In this document: positions 1 to 5,186 of the stretch, one piece after another | Numbering within the stretch: the stretch's first letter is position 1 | How the letters are laid out: every line of letters begins with the position of its first letter | Assembly (NCBI GenBank): GCA_043813305.1 | Contig: JBDRLC010000031.1 | Span: 1 to 16,183, forward strand | Direction of reading: 5' to 3' | Length of the DNA: 16,183 bases | From: JAHIZC01 sp043813305 | GTDB taxonomy: Bacteria; Omnitrophota; Gorgyraeia; Gygaellales; Profunditerraquicolaceae | The notes under the pieces: generated by a model | Told to the model about the DNA's origin: nothing | Database searches by the model: none | The model's input: the letters and a program-made list of their open reading frames with translations, nothing else | Translations under genes and position numbers: made by a program

Positions 1-99
1 GCCTAGAATTCCGTTATCTAAAATGCAATCCACCTCTACCGTTGGATTGCCGCGGGAATCCAGTATCTGTCTTGCAACAACTTTCTTAATCTTAGCCAT
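1..99 (-). CDS. eno: Enolase, N-terminal fragment (partial)
   Basis: Reading the reverse strand from an ATG at 99-97 gives 33 codons running off the window edge. They contain RQILDSRGNPTVEVDC, the highly conserved N-terminal block of enolase (2-phosphoglycerate to phosphoenolpyruvate, cytosolic glycolysis). The Ser-Arg-Gly-Asn-Pro-Thr stretch forms part of a mobile active-site loop in the family. A perfect Shine-Dalgarno (AGGAGGAGAT, reverse strand, 101-110) is right upstream, which fixes the start. The catalytic barrel lies outside the window. The gene is divergent from everything else here and has its own promoter at 126-153. Confidence 0.93.
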   Translation of the reverse strand, partial: MAKIKKVVARQILDSRGNPTVEVDCILDNGILG

Positions 100-125
100 C
101 ATCTCCTCCTAATTGGTAAGTTAGA

Positions 126-153
126 ATTCTATCACAAATAACCCCCAAGTCAA
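126..153 (-). promoter_or_regulatory. Promoter for the enolase gene
   Basis: On the reverse strand TTGACT (153-148) is followed after 16 bases by TAGAAT (131-126). Both are near-consensus sigma70 boxes, placed to start transcription near base 119, about 20 bases before the enolase start codon. Confidence 0.6.
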
Positions 154-186
154 TAGAAAGGAGTTCAAAAAAGAATCCTCTCCCCT

Positions 187-362
187 AAAGGGGCTTTTCG
201 GTTTCGCTTCCGCGCACTGTCTTTTTTCGCCGTGTGCTGCGGTTTACGGCTCTCTCCCGGAGAGATTTACAGTATAGGCATCCTCCGTTCGCCGTAATCC
301 CTTGCACACATCTGCCGAAAAAATCCTAATGTGCGCTCCAGCAAAACCGCAAAAGTCCCTTT
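187..362. repeat. Long imperfect inverted repeat, possible rod-shaped structured RNA
   Basis: The 176 bases fold back on themselves as nested complementary blocks: 187-193/356-362 (AAAGGGG/TCCCTTT), 194-198/351-355 (CTTTT/AAAAG), 199-204/344-349 (CGGTTT/AAACCG), 206-208/340-342, 212-217/331-336 (GCGCAC/GTGCGC), 222-229/316-323 (TTTTTTCG/CGAAAAAA), 232-237/304-309 (GTGTGC/GCACAC) and 244-250/291-297 (TTACGGC/GCCGTAA). These are separated by small internal loops and capped by a 40-base region with its own CTCTC/GAGAG hairpin. That is about 48 base pairs in one rod. Size and shape recall 6S RNA, but no promoter or terminator clearly frames it on either strand, and it may instead be a palindromic repeat element. 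Confidence 0.6.
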
Positions 363-407
363 GTGCGAAAAAATCCCGTTAGCTTCATTTGTTATGGGGA
401 TCATAGT

Positions 408-604
408 AGATTTTATCCTGAGCTAATGGGTGACTTGGCTTGATTTTGAGCGCACGTAGAAAATTTGAGCAGGCACGGTTTGCTTTGAAGAAATAGTATC
501 CAAGAGCGAAAATTTTCTCCGAGTGAAGAATTTCCACGCTGGGGAAATTCGAACGATGCGCGAGAAACAAGCCAAGGCAGGACCCATTCCTTAGGATAAA
601 ATCT
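408..604. repeat. Second long imperfect inverted repeat
   Basis: The outer arms are a perfect 12-bp match, AGATTTTATCCT (408-419) and AGGATAAAATCT (593-604). Inside them AATGGGT (425-431) pairs with ACCCATT (582-588), CTTGGCTTG (434-442) with CAAGCCAAG (568-576), and GCGCA (450-454) with TGCGC (557-561). Minus-strand open frames overlap this area but resemble no family I recognise. Their arrangement is what a palindrome produces by chance. The size is close to that of the neighbouring inverted repeat at 187-362, so the two may be of the same kind. Confidence 0.6.
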
Positions 605-743
605 GCTTAAGCAAGAAACGTTCCAAGACAGCCTGCCTTGCCGGCGATGCAGGGACCCGCTAACTGTAGGAAAATTTACTTTAGACGAAAGCAAAAAGAC
701 CCGTTATGGATAAAATAAGTTAGACCCTGCTAAATAAATTAGA
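605..743. other. Non-coding stretch with degraded stem-loop repeat pieces
   Basis: No gene is supported. Bases 619-668 share blocks in order with the right half of the stem-loop at 10018-10091: GTTCCAAGACAG/GTTCAAGACAG, then CCCGCTAA, then a TGT-GAAAAT-like tail. In this copy the blocks are interrupted by about 22 bases that look like a worn version of the CCTGCCTGCCGGCAGGCAGG palindrome (631-653). Bases 700-735 contain a TTATGGATAAAATAA hairpin-like stretch. Confidence 0.4.
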
Positions 744-772
744 TTGACAAAGATGTATGCAGGATTTAAAAT
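744..772 (+). promoter_or_regulatory. Promoter of the thiamine riboswitch operon
   Basis: TTGACA (744-749) is a perfect -35 box, and TAAAAT (767-772) follows at the ideal 17-base spacing. The predicted transcription start near 779-780 falls exactly at the 5' edge of the TPP riboswitch. Confidence 0.8.
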
Positions 773-778
773 AAAAAA

Positions 779-870
779 TGTGGGGAGGCCGTTGTAGCGG
801 CCTGAGAGTTCTGCTGATTAGCAGATTACCCGATGAACCTGAACTGGGCAATGCCAGCGTAGGGAAGCCA
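779..870 (+). promoter_or_regulatory. TPP riboswitch (THI element) aptamer
   Basis: The sequence carries the thiamine pyrophosphate aptamer landmarks in order. These are a GGCCG/CGGCC helix followed by CTGAGAG (802-808), a CTGCT/AGCAG hairpin, ACCC, TGAACCTGAACTGGG (834-847) and AATGCCAGCG followed by TAGGGAAG (850-867). The CTGAGA and GAACCTGA...TGCCAGCG blocks are the diagnostic pyrimidine- and pyrophosphate-sensing cores of this family. The aptamer precedes a terminator and then the nicotinamidase and thiazole synthase genes, so TPP is expected to shut the operon off. Confidence 0.95.
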
Positions 871-878
871 GAATTACG

Positions 879-907
879 AACCCTGTTGCTTCGGCATAGG
901 GTTTTTT
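879..907 (+). terminator. Intrinsic terminator, riboswitch expression platform
   Basis: AACCCT (879-884) and AGGGTT (898-903) form a stem, extended inward by TGC/GCA around a TTCG tetraloop. A run of T residues (902-907) follows directly. It lies between the TPP aptamer and the first start codon at 927, the normal place for TPP-triggered premature termination. Confidence 0.85.
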
Positions 908-926
908 ATTTCGGGGAGTAAGAACG

Positions 927-1520
927 ATGAAATCAAAAAAAGCTTTGTTAATTGTAGATGTGCAGAATGACTTTTGTCCGGGAGGAGCATTAGCTGTCCC
1001 CGGGGGCGATAAGATAGTGTCTAAATTAAATAGATACATCAAAATTGCTGCCAAGAAAAAATTCCCTATCTTTGCCTCGCGCGATTGGCATCCGGTAAGA
1101 AGTGCACATTTTAAGGACTTTGGAGGAGTCTGGCCCGTTCATTGTATTCAAAACACAAAGGGGGCGGCGTTTCATCTTGATCTTAAATTACCTAAGGAGG
1201 CGATTCTCTTGTATAAAGGTATGGATCCTGCAGTAGACAGTTATTCCGTTTTTCAGGCAGAGGATTTTAGCGGAACTGATTTTATAAATCTTCTAAAGAA
1301 GCTGGGGATAAATGAGCTCTACATAGGAGGTTTGGCTACAGACTATTGTGTTAAGTCTTCCGTGCTCGATGCGCTAAAGTTTAAATTTAAAGTAAAATTA
1401 CTTCTTGATGCTATCAAGGGAGTAGATTTAAAGACAGGCGATTCAAAGAAGGCAATTAAAGAAATGCTGAAGAAGGGCGCTAAAAAAATAACCTTAAAGA
1501 ATATGGAGGGAGAAAGATGA
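927..1520 (+). CDS. pncA: Nicotinamidase (PncA-type)
   Basis: Deamidates nicotinamide to nicotinate in the cytosol, the first step of NAD recycling by the Preiss-Handler route. The 197-aa protein is normal length for the isochorismatase-like hydrolase fold. By alignment to known nicotinamidases the catalytic triad is Asp11 (VDVQNDF), Lys97 and Cys141 (GLATDYCVKS). The metal ligands are Asp53 and His55 (SRDWHP) and His72 (WPVHC). ATG 927 has a GGGGAG site at 913-918. The stop overlaps the next gene's start (ATGA), so the two are translationally coupled. As first gene behind the TPP riboswitch it is expressed only when thiamine is short. The likely reason is that Thi4 releases nicotinamide from NAD. 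A non-nicotinamide isochorismatase-family substrate is possible but less likely. Confidence 0.88.
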   Translation: MKSKKALLIVDVQNDFCPGGALAVPGGDKIVSKLNRYIKIAAKKKFPIFASRDWHPVRSAHFKDFGGVWPVHCIQNTKGAAFHLDLKLPKEAILLYKGMDPAVDSYSVFQAEDFSGTDFINLLKKLGINELYIGGLATDYCVKSSVLDALKFKFKVKLLLDAIKGVDLKTGDSKKAIKEMLKKGAKKITLKNMEGER

Positions 1521-2290
1521 AATTGGACGATGTAAAGATTTCCCGGGCGATAATTGAATCTTACAGTGATAAATTACTCAAGGCCTTAGAGGTAGATGTG
1601 GCTATTGCAGGTGCCGGGCCCGCAGGAATGTGTTGTGCGTATTATCTGGCCAAGAAGAATAAAAAGGTGGCGATTTTCGAGAGGAAATTATCCGTCGGAG
1701 GCGGGATGTGGGGCGGAGGGATAATGTTTAACGAAATAGTAGTTCAGGATAAAGCAAAGACAATCACCGATGAGCTTGGGATTAGAACCAGAGTTTATGA
1801 TAAGGGTTATTATTTGGCTGATTCTATTGAATGCGTTTCTACTCTCTGCTCAAAGGCTGTGAAGGCCGGAGTTAAGATATTTAATCTTCTTAGCGTAGAG
1901 GATGTAATGATCAGGAAAGGCCGTATCTGTGGTTTGGTATTGAATTGGAGCGCAGTTGAGATCGCCCGTCTTCATGTTGACCCTATCACCATGCGGGCCG
2001 ATTTTGTGATTGATGCTACGGGTCATGCCGCTGAGGTAGTCAGGGTGGCTGAAAGGAAATCCGGCATCAGGCTTAAGACTAAAACCGGAAAGGTGATCGG
2101 AGAAAAATCGATGTGGGCAGATCTGGCTGAGGATACGATTGTCAAGAATTCAAAAGAAGTCGCACCCGGTCTATATACCTGCGGCATGTGTTCTAATGCG
2201 GTATTCGGAGGCCCGCGTATGGGCCCGATATTCGGCGGAATGCTTTTATCAGGCAAGAAAGTCGCCCAAGAATTGATTAGAAAACTCTAA
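1517..2290 (+). CDS. thi4: Thi4-type thiamine thiazole synthase (ribose-1,5-bisphosphate isomerase family), sulfide-using type
   Basis: Makes the thiazole half of thiamine. The family converts NAD and glycine plus a sulfur source to ADP-thiazole, releasing nicotinamide. The 257-aa protein has a Rossmann dinucleotide motif GAGPAG (32-37), the acidic end of beta-2 (IFERKLSVGGGMWGGG, about 54-68), NWSAVEIARLHVDPITM (about 143-159) and a C-terminal GPRMGPIFGGMLLSG block. Yeast Thi4 gives up its own Cys205 as sulfur donor. The corresponding place here is His153 (LHVDP), as in methanogen enzymes that use free sulfide catalytically with iron. The gene overlaps pncA by 4 bases and shares its TPP riboswitch. 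No thiM, thiE or thiC is in the window. Archaeal members were once called ribose-1,5-bisphosphate isomerase, but the riboswitch argues firmly for thiazole synthesis. Confidence 0.92.
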   Translation: MKLDDVKISRAIIESYSDKLLKALEVDVAIAGAGPAGMCCAYYLAKKNKKVAIFERKLSVGGGMWGGGIMFNEIVVQDKAKTITDELGIRTRVYDKGYYLADSIECVSTLCSKAVKAGVKIFNLLSVEDVMIRKGRICGLVLNWSAVEIARLHVDPITMRADFVIDATGHAAEVVRVAERKSGIRLKTKTGKVIGEKSMWADLAEDTIVKNSKEVAPGLYTCGMCSNAVFGGPRMGPIFGGMLLSGKKVAQELIRKL

Positions 2291-2298
2291 GATAATCG

Positions 2299-2327
2299 TT
2301 AGAATTTGATAAACTTTATAATATAAT
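2299..2327 (+). promoter_or_regulatory. Weak candidate promoter for the permease gene
   Basis: Two overlapping TATAAT boxes (2317-2322 and 2322-2327) lie in the 56-base gap after thi4. The best-spaced -35 is the poor TTAGAA at 2299-2304. The area is AT-rich, so this may be chance. No terminator separates the permease from thi4. Confidence 0.3.
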
Positions 2328-2346
2328 ATAGGCAAGGGAGGCCTAT

Positions 2347-3510
2347 ATGCCGAGAGACCCGATCTGCGGGATGGAAGTAAAGGCAGGAGATGCTATCAAG
2401 GTAAAGAAGGCAGGTATTGAATATTCTTTCTGCAGTACGCACTGTAAAGATAAGTTCCTCAAAGAGCAGGCCCTTGCAGCTTCAGCGGTTTGCTATCCTT
2501 CCGTAAAAAAGCCATTCTACAAGAATAGATTATTTATCATAACCGCTATCACTATTTTTCTTCTCATTAGTTCTCAGTTATTCGATTTCCTTATCCCTTT
2601 TCGTGAAAACTTTATAATTTATCTTAAGCTAGTTTGGTGGGCTGTTTTATTGGGGCTATTTTTAGGGGGGGTAGTTGATTATTACATACCACGTGAATAC
2701 ATATCCAAGGTTCTTTCCCGCAGAAAACCTTCTACAATATTCAATTCCGTACTTTTAGGTTTTCTAATGAGTGCCTGCAGTCACGGTATATTAGCCTTAT
2801 CGATTCAGCTGCATAAAAAAGGAGCTTCTAATCCTGCTGTGGTCAGTTTTCTCATGGCCAGCCCCTGGGCTAATTTTGCTATAACCATATTATTATTCGG
2901 TTTTTTTGGGCTAAAGGCTATATTCCTAGTTATCAGCGCGATAGTCATAGCGATCAATACAGGTTTTATTTTTATGTTTTTAGAGAAAAGGAATTTAATT
3001 GAAATAAATCATAACACTGTAGAAGTTTCAGAAGATTTTTCTATTAAAAGAGATATTCAAGGGCGTATGAGAGATTATAAATTTAGTTTAAGCAATTTAC
3101 ATGCAGACCTTAAAGGTATAGTAAAAGGCGCCCTCGCTCTTTCGGATATGGTGCTTTGGTGGATAATCATAGGAATAGTTATAGCTAGTATTGCCGGCGC
3201 ATACATTCCGGTGCATTTTTTTCACAAGTTCATGGGCCCTTCTTTATTGGGCTTAATTGTTACACTTATTTTAGCTACAATAATCGAAGTTTGCTCGGAA
3301 GGTTCCTCGCCGCTTTCTTTTGAGATATACCGCCAGACGGGAGCCTTCGGGAATAGTTTCGTATTTTTAATGGCTGGGGTTGCTACGGATTATACCGAGA
3401 TAGGGTTGATTTGGACTAACATAGGAAGGCGGACGGCATTATGGTTGCCGGTTGTAACTGTCCCTCAGATTGTGCTTGTCGGATATATAGCTAACATAAT
3501 TTTCCGCTGA
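2347..3510 (+). CDS. YHS domain-permease fusion (ArsP_1/DUF318 permease family)
   Basis: The 387-aa inner-membrane protein starts with a YHS metal-binding domain (residues 1-45: DPICGMEV with Cys7, FCSTHC with Cys29 and Cys33). About eight hydrophobic segments follow from residue 52 to the C-terminus. The conserved CSHG (about 145) and EVCSEGSSPL (about 318) stretches are typical of the DUF318/ArsP permease family. Some members export organoarsenicals, but most are uncharacterised. A charged cytoplasmic-looking linker (about residues 215-258) splits the membrane part in two halves, suggesting an internal repeat. The YHS head suggests delivery of a soft or transition metal to the channel, which is inference. 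The start has a GGGAGG site at 2336-2341. Its relation to the thiamine genes upstream is unclear. Confidence 0.8.
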   Translation: MPRDPICGMEVKAGDAIKVKKAGIEYSFCSTHCKDKFLKEQALAASAVCYPSVKKPFYKNRLFIITAITIFLLISSQLFDFLIPFRENFIIYLKLVWWAVLLGLFLGGVVDYYIPREYISKVLSRRKPSTIFNSVLLGFLMSACSHGILALSIQLHKKGASNPAVVSFLMASPWANFAITILLFGFFGLKAIFLVISAIVIAINTGFIFMFLEKRNLIEINHNTVEVSEDFSIKRDIQGRMRDYKFSLSNLHADLKGIVKGALALSDMVLWWIIIGIVIASIAGAYIPVHFFHKFMGPSLLGLIVTLILATIIEVCSEGSSPLSFEIYRQTGAFGNSFVFLMAGVATDYTEIGLIWTNIGRRTALWLPVVTVPQIVLVGYIANIIFR

Positions 3511-3537
3511 TTTAATTCAAAAAAATTATAAAACTAC

Positions 3538-3565
3538 TTGACAAATGAGACCAAAGTGGTATCAT
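3538..3565 (+). promoter_or_regulatory. Promoter overlapped by an extended dyad (candidate Rrf2 operator)
   Basis: TTGACA (3538-3543) and TATCAT (3560-3565) at 16-base spacing make a strong promoter. The stretch 3545-3565 is a near-perfect 21-bp dyad, ATGA-N-ACCA-N3-TGGT-N-TCAT, filling the spacer and the -10 box. A protein bound there would block polymerase. The Rrf2 gene at 3702 is the obvious candidate for autoregulation. Confidence 0.65.
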
Positions 3566-3586
3566 TATAGAGAAAGGAGGAACCAG

Positions 3587-3670
3587 ATGAATACGACTAT
3601 CAGATATATGCTCCGACCGGTCGCACATTGTAAAGAAGGCTGCAGTATTTTGTCCTGGGTACGACTTTAA
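3587..3670 (+). CDS. 27-aa ORF with two Cys, possible leader peptide
   Basis: An excellent ribosome binding site (AAAGGAGG, 3573-3580) lies 6 bases before ATG 3587. It opens MNTTIRYMLRPVAHCKEGCS and ends with TAA at 3670, 31 bases before the Rrf2 start. It is the first translatable unit on the transcript from the 3538 promoter. Cys15 and Cys19 (HCKEGC) are its notable residues. I recognise no family. It could be a leader peptide, a small metal-binding protein, or the start of a broken gene. A second frame, without a start codon, stays open from 3591 to a TAA at 3699-3701 and reads VFCPGYDFKLPCFFYQGE at its end. Confidence 0.4.
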   Translation: MNTTIRYMLRPVAHCKEGCSILSWVRL

Positions 3671-3701
3671 ACTGCCCTGTTTCTTTTATCAAGGAGAATA
3701 A

Positions 3702-4100
3702 ATGAAATTAATCACCAGAGATACAGACTACGCAGTCAGAGCACTCTGCTATATCTTCAAATATAAAAATAAGGTTATTTCAGTTTCGGATCTGGTAAGA
3801 GAGTTACGCATACCGCGTTCTTTTTTGAGAAAGATACTGCAGAAACTTAATAAAAAAAAGATTCTTGAATCTTTTAAGGGCCAGAGGGGAGGCTTTTTAG
3901 CAGCAAAGCCGGCGGATCAAATATTCCTCGTGGATCTGATTGAGACCTTCCAGGGTAAAGTGAGCTTAAATGAATGTTTTTTTAGAAAACTAATCTGTCC
4001 TCATATGCGCGCCTGTATTTTAAGGAAGAAGTTAAATAAGATTGAAAAACAAATGCTTAGAGAATTGAAAAGGATTACAGTGGCTTCACTATTAAGATAG
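3702..4100 (+). CDS. Rrf2-family transcriptional regulator with Fe-S type cysteines
   Basis: A 132-aa cytosolic winged-helix repressor of the IscR/NsrR family. The N-terminus (MKLITRDTDYAVRALCYI) and the recognition region (VSDLVRELRIPRSFLRKILQKL) are classic Rrf2. GQRGGF (60-65) is the family wing. Cys92, Cys99 and Cys105 (spacing 6 and 5) match the cluster-ligating triad of IscR and NsrR, so it probably senses NO, oxygen or Fe-S status. ATG 3702 follows an AAGGAG site at 3691-3696. It leads a run of redox-defence genes and lies behind a promoter with a dyad suited to self-repression. Which signal it senses cannot be read from sequence alone. Confidence 0.87.
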   Translation: MKLITRDTDYAVRALCYIFKYKNKVISVSDLVRELRIPRSFLRKILQKLNKKKILESFKGQRGGFLAAKPADQIFLVDLIETFQGKVSLNECFFRKLICPHMRACILRKKLNKIEKQMLRELKRITVASLLR

Positions 4101-4112
4101 AAAGACTAATGC

Positions 4113-4946
4113 ATGGCTAAAAGAAACATTATCAAAATTGATGAAACAAAGTGTAATGGTTGCGGTTTGTGCATTCCTAACTGCCCGGAAGGGGCAATCC
4201 AGATGATTGATCGTAAGGCGCGGTTAATCAGCGATTTGTTTTGTGATGGATTGGGTGCTTGTATCGGTCATTGTCCGGAAGGTGCAATAACTATAGAGGA
4301 GAGGGAGGCCGAGGAGTACGATGAAAAGAAGGTAATGGAGAATATCGTTAAGCAGGGAAAAAATGTGATAAAAGCCCACCTGGAGCATCTCAAAGGACAT
4401 AATCAGGGGGGATTACTTAAGGAGGCATTAGATTTTTTAAAAGAACGTAAGATTAAAGTTGACTTTGCAGGGGGTCACACAGAACATCCACATGGGCATC
4501 AGGGGTGTCCCGGTTCAAAGATCATGGAATTTTCCAGAGGAGGAACTGAGGATATGAGGCAGACCCACTCTAAACTTCAGTCTCAGCTAAGGCAGTGGCC
4601 GATACAGATTAAGCTCGTCCCGTCGGTTGCTCCTTATTTAAATGATGCTCATATCTTGGTAGCCGCTGATTGCGTTCCTTTTACTTATGCGGATTTCCAC
4701 GAACATTTATTAAAAGGTAAGGTTCTCTTAGTGGGCTGTCCTAAGTTAGATGATCTAGGGTTATATCAGGATAAGATTACCCAGATGTTAAAGAACAATG
4801 ATGTAAAAACCATAACCTACGCGCACATGGAAGTACCCTGTTGTCTTGGGTTGGCAGGGGCGATAAAACAGGCGATTGCTGACTCAGGGAAGGACATTCA
4901 ATTTAAAGAGGCAGTGATTAGTATCAAGGGAGTCAGGTTAAAATGA
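4113..4946 (+). CDS. 4Fe-4S ferredoxin-like protein with His-rich middle and Cys-containing C-terminal domain
   Basis: The 277-aa protein starts with a two-cluster ferredoxin domain. The first motif is complete (Cys14, 17, 20, 24). The second has only three cysteines (Cys44, Cys50, Cys54), so one cluster may be [3Fe-4S] or use another ligand. A histidine-rich stretch follows (about residues 88-135, including GGHTEHPHGHQGC). The C-terminal half has LVAADCVPFTYADFHEH, LLVGCPKLDD and EVPCCLGL. I know this arrangement as a conserved family in anaerobes, often near Rrf2 regulators and redox-stress genes, with no proven function. An electron-transfer role is inferred. It lies 12 bases after the Rrf2 gene with a poor ribosome binding site and overlaps the next gene by 4 bases. 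Confidence 0.8.
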   Translation: MAKRNIIKIDETKCNGCGLCIPNCPEGAIQMIDRKARLISDLFCDGLGACIGHCPEGAITIEEREAEEYDEKKVMENIVKQGKNVIKAHLEHLKGHNQGGLLKEALDFLKERKIKVDFAGGHTEHPHGHQGCPGSKIMEFSRGGTEDMRQTHSKLQSQLRQWPIQIKLVPSVAPYLNDAHILVAADCVPFTYADFHEHLLKGKVLLVGCPKLDDLGLYQDKITQMLKNNDVKTITYAHMEVPCCLGLAGAIKQAIADSGKDIQFKEAVISIKGVRLK

Positions 4947-5170
4947 ACTTTCAATGTCCGGGCCAGGATGATCGGAATCTGAAGGCCGAAACAATCACCT
5001 GCCCGCAATGCCACCACAAATTAGAGATTTTCTCTGATGAGGTTGAAATTAAGTGCCCTCAGTGCAAGGGCCTGGCTTGCCGCGATAGATTGCCATCTTG
5101 CGTTGATTGGTGTAAATACGCGCGTAAATGTGTCGGTGAAGATAAGTGGAAGAAACTTAAAAAAATATGA
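4943..5170 (+). CDS. 75-aa nine-cysteine zinc-ribbon-like protein
   Basis: A small cytosolic protein with nine cysteines. It has CPQCHHK (Cys20, Cys23) and CPQCKG (Cys38, Cys41), a typical zinc-ribbon pair, plus Cys5, Cys46, Cys53, Cys57 and Cys63 in a basic C-terminal region (CRDRLPSCVDWCKYARKC). Its ATG overlaps the stop of the ferredoxin-like gene (ATGA), so the two are co-translated and probably partners. I recognise no characterised family. Rubredoxin-like or zinc-ribbon metal binding is the only defensible statement. The C-terminal four cysteines could hold a second metal or an Fe-S cluster. Confidence 0.7.
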   Translation: MNFQCPGQDDRNLKAETITCPQCHHKLEIFSDEVEIKCPQCKGLACRDRLPSCVDWCKYARKCVGEDKWKKLKKI

Positions 5171-5186
5171 TAGAGAGGGAATTGAC

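Noticed and set aside
187..362. Calling this 6S RNA (ssrS)
   Set aside because: Size and rod shape fit, but I could not identify conserved 6S core sequence, a strand, a promoter or a terminator, so it is kept as an inverted repeat with that possibility noted.
385..694. Minus-strand open frames of 61 and 93 codons
   Set aside because: They overlap each other and lie across the 408-604 inverted repeat, have low-complexity mixed composition, no recognisable domain and no good ribosome binding site.
5037..5186. N-terminal extension of the ferritin-VIT1 protein
   Set aside because: It would overlap the nine-cysteine gene in another frame and reads as unrelated residues; ATG 5187 has its own ribosome binding site and starts the ferritin-like helix normally.
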